Assembly (NCBI RefSeq): GCF_016595245.1
Contig: NZ_JAENHM010000020.1
Coordinates: 1-50,783 of the forward strand
Source of the DNA: Azospirillum endophyticum
GTDB taxonomy: Bacteria > Pseudomonadota > Alphaproteobacteria > Azospirillales > Azospirillaceae
Length of the DNA stretch: 50,783 nt
Reading direction: 5' to 3'
In this document: one piece after another, positions 43,027 to 50,783 of the stretch
Numbering within the stretch: position 1 is the stretch's first letter
Layout of the letters: every line of letters begins with the position of its first letter
Made by a program: the position numbers and the translations under genes
Notes under the pieces: generated by a model
Databases searched by the model: none
Told to the model about the DNA's origin: nothing
What the model saw: the letters and a program-made list of their open reading frames with translations, nothing else

Positions 43027-44652
43027 TCACGACCGGTGCGGACGGGCGATGCGCAGGCGTCCGGCCAGCGCCGCCGTCCAGGCGGCGACCGCCGCGCGGT
43101 CCTTGCGGTCGAGCATCCAGACCATCAGGACGGTCGCCCCCAGATAGAGGGGCAGGGCCATGAGCGTCTTGGTGTAGAAGGGGTCGTAACCGTCCTCGTA
43201 GCGCCAGAAGGGGACGACCGCGAAGGGGGCCAGCGCCGCGACTCCGAAGATCCAGCGCGAGAACCACCAGGAGGGAACGAGGGCGGCCAGCGCCAGCGGC
43301 CACAGCATGAACCAGGGCCACAGGTGGGTCGACAGGCCGAACACCACCGCCGCCATCACCGCGGTGGCGGCCTTCCAGACATTCTCCAGGGTGGGGCGCC
43401 GGTACAGCATCGTCAGGGTCCACAGGGCGAAGGCGGCGAAAGCACCGCGGACCAGCCAGCGCAGGGGCGCCAAATCCATCCCCGTCATCCGCTCCGCCAC
43501 CCGGACGACGTCGGCCGGCTGAAGCCACTGCCAGCCGGACATGCCGCGGACTCCGTCGAAAAAGGTGGGAGAGCGGAAGAAGAGGAACAGGACGGCGAGG
43601 AAGAACAGGGCGGCCGGAACCCCGCGCAGGACATAGGCGATGATCCTGCCCTTGAGATGCGGGTGGCGATCCGCGCGGCCGGATTTGCGGAACCTGTACA
43701 GGAAATCGACCACGACCAGGGCGGCGCTGGTGTATTTGCAGGCGGCCGAGGCCGCCAGCGCCAGCGGGCCGGCGCGGTCGCCGGCGGGAAGGCGCATCAG
43801 CCACAGCAGCATGAAGACGACCATCGCCATGTCGTTGTGGGCTTCGCCGGCCGAATAGATGTGGCCGATGGGCAGCCAGCCGAAGGCGACCAGCCCGGCG
43901 GCGGCGGTCGCCTCGTCATGGGTCCGGCCGATCCGGCGAATGATGGCGAGCCCGCCGATCCAGGCGCCCGCCAGGAGCAGCTTGAACAGAAGTCCGGTCA
44001 GCCAGACAGTCCCGCCGCTGAGCGCCATCAGCCCGGCCGAGACGACCGCCCACAGCGGGCCGTAGGTCATCATCGCCGGCACCTCGTCGAAGGGAAAGGC
44101 GGCGGCCTGCTCCGGGGTGAAGGGCACATAATAGGGATTGAGCCCCCGGACGATCTCCTCGCCCCACAGGGCGGAAAACCAGATGTCCTGCGTCATCACC
44201 GGAACGGACGGCAGGCAGGCGGCGGTGAAGAGGACAGGCCACAGGAAGAGCCGGTCCGTCATCGCTTTGGTGATCGGGCCGCCGAAATCGGACAGCCGGC
44301 GGAACAGCCATGCCGCCATGGCGACCGGAAGGGCCAGCGGCAGGCAATAGCCCAGGAAATACAGGCCGTCATGGGTGAAGACGTTGCCGGCCGTCAGCGC
44401 GTGGGCCAGCGGGGCAGAGAAGTCGGCGATGGAAGCGGCGAGACGGTCGAAGAAGGCGGCCTGGTTGGGCAACCCGACTTCCCCGTAATGCGCATTCGAA
44501 GCGGCGAGGAAATAACTCAGTATGGAATATGATAATAAACATAGGGTCGTTGCCAATCCGAACCGATCGATGATCTTGATCGCTTCGGCACCCAGGCGGT
44601 CGCGCGGTGAGGCGACGGTGAAGAGGGATTTGGGCTCGACCCGCATCGACAT
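43027..44652 (-). CDS. polytopic membrane glycosyltransferase-like protein (DUF2029/GT87 type)
   Basis: The 541-aa protein has about 11-13 transmembrane segments. It shows features of polyprenol-phosphate-mannose-dependent transferases: an acidic periplasmic loop after an early helix (MTQDIWFSALWGEEIVRGLNPYYVPF), AGEAHNDMAMVVFMLLWL, and ALAASAACKYTSAALVVVDFL. In such enzymes the early Asp/Glu is catalytic. It probably transfers a lipid-linked sugar on the periplasmic side. ATG at 44652 is chosen over a GTG three codons earlier because GGTGG precedes it. The acyltransferase-like gene follows 11 bp on. Confidence 0.72.
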   Translation of the reverse strand: MSMRVEPKSLFTVASPRDRLGAEAIKIIDRFGLATTLCLLSYSILSYFLAASNAHYGEVGLPNQAAFFDRLAASIADFSAPLAHALTAGNVFTHDGLYFLGYCLPLALPVAMAAWLFRRLSDFGGPITKAMTDRLFLWPVLFTAACLPSVPVMTQDIWFSALWGEEIVRGLNPYYVPFTPEQAAAFPFDEVPAMMTYGPLWAVVSAGLMALSGGTVWLTGLLFKLLLAGAWIGGLAIIRRIGRTHDEATAAAGLVAFGWLPIGHIYSAGEAHNDMAMVVFMLLWLMRLPAGDRAGPLALAASAACKYTSAALVVVDFLYRFRKSGRADRHPHLKGRIIAYVLRGVPAALFFLAVLFLFFRSPTFFDGVRGMSGWQWLQPADVVRVAERMTGMDLAPLRWLVRGAFAAFALWTLTMLYRRPTLENVWKAATAVMAAVVFGLSTHLWPWFMLWPLALAALVPSWWFSRWIFGVAALAPFAVVPFWRYEDGYDPFYTKTLMALPLYLGATVLMVWMLDRKDRAAVAAWTAALAGRLRIARPHRS

Positions 44653-45007
44653 GCCGTCCACCGAGGTTTTTCCGACAAAAACTCCGGATAGACTTTAGGG
44701 AAATCATGCGGAACCGATAAACTTCCAAAGAGTTCCCCGGGCTTTTGCTTCGGTACTAATGCCGCGACTCCTCCATCCGGCAGCCGCCATCCGCCCGGTT
44801 CCGCGCGTCGGCCTTCCCCGATGCCGCGCGGTTGGAGAGGCCGGCCTTGCGAAACCGGCGAATGGCGATCGGCCGGACCCATCCGGGTCCCGGCGGGGGT
44901 GGGCGGGGCGCCTGCCGGGACGCCATGGCGACCGGATGGGTGTCCGCACCCATGCTCCTCGGCCGGCAGGTCCGCAGGGCTCCCCGATCTCGCGGACCGA
45001 CAGAAGA
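44653..45007. other. intergenic region without a recognised gene
   Basis: The 355 bp lie between the terminator of the sugar-binding-protein gene and the start of the glycosyltransferase gene, both on the minus strand. The 44680-44760 part is less GC-rich and probably contains the glycosyltransferase promoter. No RNA, repeat or small gene was identified. Confidence 0.45.
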
Positions 45008-45038
45008 AAGCCCCCCACCCGGACCGGGAGGGGGGCTT
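45008..45038 (-). terminator. intrinsic terminator of the sugar-binding-protein gene
   Basis: On the minus strand AAGCCCCCC and GGGGGGCTT form a perfect 9-bp stem with a 13-nt loop, followed by TCTTCTG. It lies 56 bp after the stop at 45094, showing that the binding protein is transcribed alone. Confidence 0.8.
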
Positions 45039-45093
45039 CGAGGTCACGCGCAACACCAGGGAAGGAGAGACGACGCCCAGCGGAAACCGGCGG

Positions 45094-46386
45094 CTACTTC
45101 GCCAGATCGACGGCTTCGGCCAGACGCTTCACCGCCTCCTGCGAGGTCATGGTGGAGTTGAAATGGGCGGTGACGACGTCCAGGAAGGCGCCGCGGACGG
45201 CGCCGGGCACCGCCATCTCGTGCGCCATCGAGGGAACGGCGCTGTTGGTGTCGATGGCGGTCTTCAGGTCGTCCATCGACTTCACGGCGCATTCGTCGAA
45301 GCTGTCGCGCGCCATGTCCTGGCGGGCGGGGATGGAGCCCTTCAGCACGTTGAAGGTCTCCTGGAACTTCTTGCCCAGGATCAGCTTGGCCAGCAGCTTC
45401 TGGCCGGCGGCGCGGTCGGCGTTGGCCGAGCTGAACATGACGAAGCTGTCGGAATTGACGATGTAGCCGAACTGGCCCGGCACATGGGCGCAGACGAAAT
45501 CCTTGCCCGGCACCTTGCCGGCGGCGGTCAGCTCGCCCTTCTCCCAGTCGCCCATGATCTGCATGGCGGCCTGGCCATTCATCAGCAGGCCGGCGGCGAG
45601 GTTCCATTCGCGGCCGGGGAAGCCGTCGTCGACATAGCCGCGCAGCTTGCGCATCTGGTCGAAGACCTTGACCATGGTGTCGCTGGTCAGCGCCTTGGCG
45701 TCCAGCTCGACCAGCGCCTTGCGGTAGAAGTCGGGACCGCCGAGTCCGAGGGTGACGTCCTCGAACAGCGCGCCTTCCTGCCAGGGCTGGCCGCCATGGG
45801 CCAGCGGGATGATGCCGGCGGCCTTCAGCTTGTCGGCGGCGGCGTTGAACTCGTCCCAGGTCTTCGGGATGGCGACGCCGGCCTTCTCCATGACCTTCGG
45901 ATTGACCCACATCCAGTTGACGCGGTGGATGTTCACCGGAACCGCGTAGTAATGGCCCTTGTAGGTCACCACGTCGCGGATCTGCGGCGGCAGGATGGCG
46001 TCCCAGTTCTCCGCCTTGGCGACCTCGTCCAGCGTCGCCAGCTTGCCCTGCGCCGCCCAGTCCTTGATGTTCGGACCCTTCAGCTGCACGGCGTTCGGCG
46101 GGTCGCCGGCCAGCACGCGGGAGCGCAGGACGGTGCTGGCCGCGTCGCCGCCGCCGCCGGCCACCGGCGCGTCGATCCACTTGCCGCCCGCCGCCTCGAA
46201 ATCCTGGCGCAGCGCGCCCGCGGCCTTCGATTCGCCGCCGGAGGTCCAGTAATGCAGCACCTCGACCGTCGGCTCGGCCCGGGCCGGCGCGGTCACCAGG
46301 GTACCGGCGACCACCGTGGCCATCGCCGTCATGCTGAGGATCGAATTGCGCAGAGACGGCATCTTGAGCGTCGGCATCTTGGACAT
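45094..46386 (-). CDS. sugar ABC transporter periplasmic binding protein (glucose/mannose type, SBP family 1)
   Basis: The 430-aa protein has a signal peptide (SILSMTAMATVVAGTLVTAP, cleavage near ARAEP). The mature start TVEVLHYWTSGGESKAAGAL is the sugar-binding signature, with AVPVNIHRVNWMWVNPKVME and HGGQPWQEGALFEDVTLG typical of the GtsA glucose/mannose group. In pseudomonads such genes are followed by permease and ATPase genes and flanked by a GltR/GtrS-like two-component system. Here the two-component genes are divergent next door, but a terminator follows and no permeases are present. GGGGGAA precedes the ATG. It must use components encoded elsewhere, or act mainly in sensing. Confidence 0.9.
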   Translation of the reverse strand: MSKMPTLKMPSLRNSILSMTAMATVVAGTLVTAPARAEPTVEVLHYWTSGGESKAAGALRQDFEAAGGKWIDAPVAGGGGDAASTVLRSRVLAGDPPNAVQLKGPNIKDWAAQGKLATLDEVAKAENWDAILPPQIRDVVTYKGHYYAVPVNIHRVNWMWVNPKVMEKAGVAIPKTWDEFNAAADKLKAAGIIPLAHGGQPWQEGALFEDVTLGLGGPDFYRKALVELDAKALTSDTMVKVFDQMRKLRGYVDDGFPGREWNLAAGLLMNGQAAMQIMGDWEKGELTAAGKVPGKDFVCAHVPGQFGYIVNSDSFVMFSSANADRAAGQKLLAKLILGKKFQETFNVLKGSIPARQDMARDSFDECAVKSMDDLKTAIDTNSAVPSMAHEMAVPGAVRGAFLDVVTAHFNSTMTSQEAVKRLAEAVDLAK

Positions 46387-46481
46387 TTCCCCCTGTTCCC
46401 TTGCTTCGTTCGATGGTCCTGATGGGTTTAGACCGCTGGAGGAACTCTATCCCGCGTGCAATTCGGCGCCCGGATTATTTG

Positions 46482-46527
46482 GTAACAACGCCTTTTCACG
46501 GCCATGCCGCTGTTACGCAACCGTTAC
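46482..46527. promoter_or_regulatory. GTTAC repeats in the divergent promoter region
   Basis: GTTAC occurs at 46512-46516 and 46523-46527, a direct repeat with 11-bp period, and its reverse complement GTAAC lies at 46482-46486. Direct repeats spaced one helical turn apart are the usual binding pattern of OmpR-family response regulators, and such a gene starts 100 bp downstream. Confidence 0.5.
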
Positions 46528-46626
46528 AAACGGGCTTTGGCGGCGGACTGTACCCGGACCGGCCGGGGAGGCTACACTCGGCATCAAGCAAGAAGAAAGC
46601 CTGGAACGGAAGAGGGAAGGGAAGCC

Positions 46627-47388
46627 ATGGAGCGCGCGCGCCATCTCCTGGTCGTGGACGACGATCCCGAGATCCGGGACATGCTGCATGATTTCTTGGT
46701 GAGGAGCGGCTTCCGCGTCTCCACCGCCGGCGACGGCTGCGAGATGGCGCGGGTCCTGGCGCAATGGCCGGTCGATCTCATCGTGCTCGACGTCATGCTG
46801 CCGGGGGAGGACGGCACCAGCCTGTGCCGCTCGCTGCGCGCCAAGTCGGAAACCCCGGTCATCATGCTGACCGCCATGGGCAGCGAGGTCGACCGCATCG
46901 TCGGGCTGGAGGTCGGAGCCGACGATTACCTGGTGAAGCCGTTCAGCGCGCGCGAGTTGCTGGCCCGCATCCGCGCCATCCTGCGCCGCTGCGGCGGGCC
47001 CGAGCCGGTGCGCGAACGGCCGCGCGTGCTGGGCTTCGCCGGCTGGTCGCTCGACCAGGGCCGGCGGGAGCTGCGCACGCCCGACCGGGTGGTGGTGCAT
47101 CTCAGCCAGGGCGAGTATGCGCTGCTCGGCACGCTGCTCGAACGCGCCACCCAGGTGGTGGAGCGCACCGAACTGCTGGAGAAGCACCGCGGCGACACCT
47201 CCATCCCCTTCGACCGTAGCATCGACATCCAGATCAGCCGCCTGCGCCGCAAGCTGGAGGAGGGGCCGGGCGGTTCGGGGCTGATCAAGACGGTGCGCGG
47301 CATCGGCTATCAGTTCACCGCGGCGGTCGCCGACCAGGGCGAATCGGTGGCTTCCGGGACCGGCGCCGGGACTGGCCGTGGCCCTTGA
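46627..47388 (+). CDS. OmpR-family response regulator (GltR-like)
   Basis: The 253-aa regulator has a receiver domain with acidic pocket VVDDDPEI, phospho-acceptor Asp55 (LIVLDVMLPGEDG), Thr/Ser switch MLTAMG and Lys104 (DYLVKPFSARELL). A winged-helix output domain follows (about 140-235: LSQGEYALLGTLLER, FDRSIDIQISRLRRKLE, IKTVRGIGYQF). A flexible Gly/Thr tail ends it. AGAGGGAAGGG lies upstream of the ATG. Its end overlaps the kinase gene by 11 bp, and it is divergent from the sugar-binding-protein gene, so sugar-responsive control of that gene is likely. Confidence 0.93.
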   Translation: MERARHLLVVDDDPEIRDMLHDFLVRSGFRVSTAGDGCEMARVLAQWPVDLIVLDVMLPGEDGTSLCRSLRAKSETPVIMLTAMGSEVDRIVGLEVGADDYLVKPFSARELLARIRAILRRCGGPEPVRERPRVLGFAGWSLDQGRRELRTPDRVVVHLSQGEYALLGTLLERATQVVERTELLEKHRGDTSIPFDRSIDIQISRLRRKLEEGPGGSGLIKTVRGIGYQFTAAVADQGESVASGTGAGTGRGP

Positions 47389-48838
47389 GCGTCTGCTGCC
47401 GGCCCGGCTGCGCGCTGCCCGCCTGCGCCACCGCATCCTGGCGGCGATGGTGGCGCTGCTGGCGCTGACCCATGGCGGGGCGCTGGTCGGCATGCGCCTT
47501 GTCGACGACCGCGCACGGGAACTGCTGACCGCCCACCGGCTGGGACCGTCCATGGCCGCGGCGGTGGAGGCGGCCGACCACGCGGTTCTCGACGGGATCG
47601 CCGCCGGCCCGGCGCTGGCGCTGGGCGGGTTGCCCGACCTGTCGGTGTCCTGGCAGGGCCCCGGCACGCCGGCCGTGCCCGCCGGCTGGGTGCTGGACGG
47701 CGTCGCCGACACGCAGCGCCCGGTCTTCGTCGCCGCCCCGCGCGCCCTGTCGTCGCTCCATTCCGCCCGTGCCCAGACGCTCGCCGAATCGCTGTCCCTG
47801 GTGGCGGAGGACACCGCGGCCCAGCTGCGCGAGGCGCGGGTCTATGTCCAGCTCGCCGGCGGCGGCTGGCTGGAATTCGCCAGCCCGCGCTTCTGGCGGC
47901 CGCGGACCACGCCGTTCGAGATGGTGCTGGCCGGTCTGGCGGCCTTCGGCTTGGCGCTGGCCCTGCTGCTCTGGCTGCCCGGCCGGCTGGTCCGTCCGCT
48001 GGAAGCGCTGGCGGAGCAGGCGACCCGCCCGCACGACCGCCTGCACCCCCGTCCCCTGCCGGAGGATGGGCCGGAGGAGGTCGCTTCGCTGGCCCGCGCC
48101 TTCAACCAGGCGCGCAACGCCCTGCGCGACCTGATGGAGGGGCGCACCCATCTGCTGGCGGCGATCAGCCACGATTTGCGCACCCCGGCGACGCGGCTGC
48201 GGCTGCGCGCCGAATATGTCGACGACGACGCGCTGCGCGCCAAGATGATGGCCGACATCGACGAGATGGCGGCGATGGTCACCGCGACGCTGGAGTTCCT
48301 CGGCGACGACGTGCTGCGCGAGGCGGTGGAGGTGGTCGCCTTCGCCAGCCTGTTGCAGAGCCTGTGCGACGACTATGCCGACACCGGCTCGCCTGTGACC
48401 TACCACGAGCCGCCGCCGCTCCAGTTCGCCGCCGTCCGCACCATCTTCGGCGGCGGGGTGGAGCGCAGCGACCGCTTCGACCAGCCGCGCCAGCTCCGCC
48501 TCGCCGGCCGGCCGTCCAGCCTGCGCCGTGCCTTCGCCAACCTGATCGACAACGCCATCAAATACGGCGAGCGCGCCACCGTCTCCGTCGATGCCGATGC
48601 CGCCGAGATCGTCGTCGATGTCTGCGACGAGGGGCCGGGCATTCCGGAGGCGGAGATCGCCACCGTCTTCAAGCCCTTCGTCCGGCTGGAGGGTTCTCGC
48701 AACCGCAAGACCGGCGGCAGCGGGCTCGGCCTGTCGATCGTGAAGTCGATCGTCGAGGCCCACCAGGGGCGGATCGAACTGAGCAACCGTGCCGGCGGTG
48801 GGCTGCGGGTCAGGGTGACGTTGCCGCGGATGTTATAG
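47378..48838 (+). CDS. membrane sensor histidine kinase (EnvZ/GtrS-like)
   Basis: The 486-aa kinase has TM1 at about 18-40, a periplasmic sensor region of about 140 residues, TM2 at about 182-202, a HAMP segment (PGRLVRPLEALAEQATR), HisKA with His265 in AAISHDLRTP, and an HATPase (NLIDNAIKYG, CDEGPGIP, GGSGLGLSIV). An Arg/Asp-rich insertion with GGGVERSDRFDQPRQ precedes the N-box. It starts with GTG inside the response-regulator gene, so the pair is translationally coupled. The periplasmic domain is not a family I can name; by analogy with GtrS it may sense a sugar acid or the loaded binding protein. Confidence 0.92.
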   Translation: MALERLLPARLRAARLRHRILAAMVALLALTHGGALVGMRLVDDRARELLTAHRLGPSMAAAVEAADHAVLDGIAAGPALALGGLPDLSVSWQGPGTPAVPAGWVLDGVADTQRPVFVAAPRALSSLHSARAQTLAESLSLVAEDTAAQLREARVYVQLAGGGWLEFASPRFWRPRTTPFEMVLAGLAAFGLALALLLWLPGRLVRPLEALAEQATRPHDRLHPRPLPEDGPEEVASLARAFNQARNALRDLMEGRTHLLAAISHDLRTPATRLRLRAEYVDDDALRAKMMADIDEMAAMVTATLEFLGDDVLREAVEVVAFASLLQSLCDDYADTGSPVTYHEPPPLQFAAVRTIFGGGVERSDRFDQPRQLRLAGRPSSLRRAFANLIDNAIKYGERATVSVDADAAEIVVDVCDEGPGIPEAEIATVFKPFVRLEGSRNRKTGGSGLGLSIVKSIVEAHQGRIELSNRAGGGLRVRVTLPRML

Positions 48839-48927
48839 GACTCTCCATAATGAAAAATGATTTCGCGGGCAGATCTAAAAATATAACCCCAAAGAAAATA
48901 ATATAAATGTTATGAAAAATGCAGAAC

Positions 48928-48960
48928 GCCTCCGAAGGAAATGTTTCCGCTTTCGGAGGC
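48928..48960. terminator. bidirectional terminator between kinase and AT-rich ATPase gene
   Basis: GCCTCCGAA (48928-48936) pairs with TTCGGAGGC (48952-48960), with an inner GGAAA-TG-TTTCC pairing, giving an almost continuous stem. A-rich sequence before and after provides T-tracts in both reading directions. It separates the GC-rich core from the AT-rich gene. Confidence 0.7.
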
Positions 48961-48980
48961 GCTGCCAAAAAGAATTTCTT

Positions 48981-50438
48981 CTACTGCCTAGTTTCTCTAA
49001 GTTTTGCGTATTCTTTAAGTCCTAGATGAACCTTAAATTTTGTTGCCGTGTTGTCCCATCCAGCTTCAGGGTCAGTATATTGAAATGCCCAAGAAGATCC
49101 TCCATAACCACTACGTCGCTCATATCCAATCACAGAAAAGCGATGAAGTAATCGCAGTGCTTCGTCGGTAGGAACGGCATTGCTAGTAGATTTTCTTTTA
49201 TCGTACTCCCTTCTAAAATCTTCCTTATCAAAAGTAAGAGTGCTCAACGCAGAGCATGCCTGTAAAGCTTCATCCCAATGAGGCCAGTGTTGACGAATCT
49301 CGTCATCAAGTTCCTGTTTTAGGTATGCTGAGTACTCGTCTCGAGAGTCGACTATATCCTGGTTTGTAAAGCGAATTGGATGCTCGTCTCTTGCTTTCGA
49401 TTTGGAGAGCGCGATATTCAGGAATTGAATAACATCTCTCGGTCTCAAGAAAGTGCGGGCTAATATATGATTCCATTTAGATTGCGATCCACGCATTAAA
49501 TCCGGCGTAGCAATTGATTCCCATCCAGCACTATCCCCAAGCTTTGCCTTAATGCGTTCATTAACTAGATCTATCAAGCTAACTTTGTCCCAACCAAGAT
49601 GGAACGCCGCTGTTTGGCTGACTTTATTTTTATCGGAAAACTGCAATTCATCCCAAATATCACTTCTCAGATAGACTACAGGGTTGATCTTCCCGCCGAT
49701 CTTTCCGCTTTCTCTCCTAATCTCCCTGGAAGCTATAATTAGTCCAATCAGCATCTTTCTTCTTTTATCGTCAATCCTCGAAAGGCCTTGATCGAGTTCA
49801 TCAAAATGAAGGTTTAACGAACCAAGGTTATTATCAGCGGCTAGTTCAAGAACTGCATCAATAATCGATGTGGATAGAGCATTAAGCTCCAACCCTAGTT
49901 GATGATCCTTAGTGCTTCTTTCGAGGTCTACACCTCCAAGCTGGTTCCCCATTACAGAAGGTTGAAGGGAAAACTTGCTTAGCGTCAGGCGGCTCGGGCG
50001 TAGCACATCCGAGAGCTGAGGCTCAGTTCCTCCGTAATTGTCTTCCAGGAATTTTTTCAGAAATCCAGCGCAGCGACCTGAAACGTTTCCCGAGATAACT
50101 AGGGACGCAAGCTGAACTGCTATCAAAAAACGCCAAGAAGACACATAAGCTTCTATATCCGATGCGCCTCTATCGATCCTTTGAGCATGGATGTTCCAAG
50201 GATAGCCACGGAGGCTCAATGATTTTGAAATAGTCGTGCTTCTTCCTTCCGTGAAATACCGTACGATGGCGGTTTTTCCAGTTCCTTTCCTTCCAAGAAC
50301 CAGAAAAGATCGCCCGTTTTCAACAACATCTACGGCGCGAGTGGACAGAAAATAGTCAAGTACTGCGTCGTCTTCGGCAGCGACGTCCCCAAATGAATCG
50401 AGGTTGGCTAGTGAATGCTCAGTGTCATCTATGCTCAT
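48981..50438 (-). CDS. P-loop ATPase of the Sll1717 type
   Basis: The 485-aa protein has Walker A GRKGTGKT (49-56), preceded by FGDVAAEDDAVLDYFLSTRAV, and a Walker B-like LNLHFDELD (208-216), then a mainly helical C-terminal half with FLRPRDVIQFLNIAL, a sensor-type motif. This layout fits the Sll1717 group of stand-alone P-loop ATPases, often found in accessory regions. Codon use and composition are AT-rich, unlike every other gene here, which points to recent transfer. The ATG at 50438 is preceded by AGGGA; a TTG six codons earlier is less likely. It may be part of a defence or mobile cluster beyond the right edge; no partner is visible. Confidence 0.8.
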   Translation of the reverse strand: MSIDDTEHSLANLDSFGDVAAEDDAVLDYFLSTRAVDVVENGRSFLVLGRKGTGKTAIVRYFTEGRSTTISKSLSLRGYPWNIHAQRIDRGASDIEAYVSSWRFLIAVQLASLVISGNVSGRCAGFLKKFLEDNYGGTEPQLSDVLRPSRLTLSKFSLQPSVMGNQLGGVDLERSTKDHQLGLELNALSTSIIDAVLELAADNNLGSLNLHFDELDQGLSRIDDKRRKMLIGLIIASREIRRESGKIGGKINPVVYLRSDIWDELQFSDKNKVSQTAAFHLGWDKVSLIDLVNERIKAKLGDSAGWESIATPDLMRGSQSKWNHILARTFLRPRDVIQFLNIALSKSKARDEHPIRFTNQDIVDSRDEYSAYLKQELDDEIRQHWPHWDEALQACSALSTLTFDKEDFRREYDKRKSTSNAVPTDEALRLLHRFSVIGYERRSGYGGSSWAFQYTDPEAGWDNTATKFKVHLGLKEYAKLRETRQ

Positions 50439-50748
50439 TAGAAATCCCTGCGTCAATTGTTCTGGCGCTCTATAGCATCCAAATCAATGACTTATACGAG
50501 AAACTGAGCGGAGAATGCAAGCTAAAAATGAGCGCACTCAAAGCGAGTTCAACCTATTTGGGGCGGATTAGGTGTGTGCTGAGCTAAATACATTTCGATT
50601 GCAATATGTTATAGTTTAAATAACTTCCACTGTATTCGGCATAGTGGTAAATAAATTATAACATATATTATATATTTTTTGTTATATCTTGAGTTTTATG
50701 CATAAAAGATATTTTTTGTTTCTCTAGAGGCTGTTAGGGACTTGTAGG
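50439..50748. other. AT-rich intergenic region of the island
   Basis: These 310 bp are very AT-rich, especially 50580-50720 with long A/T runs and ATAT tracts. They hold the ATPase promoter and nothing recognisable as a gene. At about 50725 the sequence changes to GAGGCTGTTAGGGACTTGTA, which could be the edge of another element. Confidence 0.45.
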
Positions 50749-50783
50749 ATGGCGACAGCTTTTCCGAGCATGAGGCAGGCGAA
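50749..50783 (+). CDS. possible start of a gene running off the right edge
   Basis: An ATG at 50749 opens the frame MATAFPSMRQA, and composition returns to GC-richer sequence just before it. The stretch is too short to identify. It could be the first residues of a transposase or another accessory gene. Confidence 0.25.
   Translation, partial: MATAFPSMRQA

Overview
The window is high-GC, densely packed bacterial chromosome. Its gene content (peptide-type ABC importer with D-amino-acid enzymes, HWE-type kinase, MocR/IclR/LysR regulators, FNR-like box at adhE, photoactive yellow protein with its activating ligase) best fits an alphaproteobacterium of the Azospirillum/Rhodospirillales type. That placement is inferred from gene content and codon style; no rRNA, tRNA or marker gene is present. 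No CRISPR array, complete insertion sequence or intact prophage was seen.

1-2.1 kb is a scarred junction: the 5' end of an AlbA_2-type gene at the left edge, a decayed second copy of the 3' half of dppF, and a divergent hxlR/SDR pair between the two dppF copies. 2.1-12.2 kb is one minus-strand catabolic operon read SBP > permease B > permease C > N-acyl-D-amino-acid deacylase > RidA > DSD1-type PLP enzyme > dppD > dppF, with a divergent IclR regulator. It looks like a complete uptake-and-deamination route for N-acylated D-amino acids or D-residue peptides. A roughly 160-bp palindromic repeat occurs twice inside it and once more at 16.2 kb.

12.2-16.4 kb holds a small membrane protein, a phage-type RecA-like ATPase (Sak4/AAA_24-like), a 64-aa protein, a SleB-type wall hydrolase and a CBS-BON protein. 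16.4-20.3 kb is a lysine/pipecolate end-pathway module: FAD amine oxidoreductase, LysR regulator and HglS (2-oxoadipate to D-2-hydroxyglutarate). 20.3-22.9 kb encodes two related GAF proteins, one fused to a degenerate GGDEF and an intact EAL domain. 23.3-26.0 kb is an emrAB-type efflux operon, followed by a chain of six stem-loops.

26.3-29.6 kb carries bifunctional adhE with a small downstream gene and an upstream region containing an FNR-like box and two copies of a TGTAG-N5-CTACA palindrome. 30.2-31.9 kb is a photoactive yellow protein gene plus the ligase that activates its p-coumarate chromophore. 32-44.7 kb is a mixed housekeeping/accessory stretch: a 26-aa membrane peptide, LysR/quinone oxidoreductase pair, GNAT, PQQ-type sugar dehydrogenase, orphan HWE kinase, an unrecognised secreted protein, DUF983 protein, MocR regulator, Zn secondary-alcohol dehydrogenase, and an acyltransferase/glycosyltransferase pair.

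45-48.8 kb has a lone sugar-binding protein facing a divergent OmpR/EnvZ-type two-component system, with GTTAC repeats between them. From about 48.84 kb the DNA becomes markedly AT-rich and carries a P-loop ATPase of the Sll1717 type, a likely horizontally acquired island that continues beyond the right edge.
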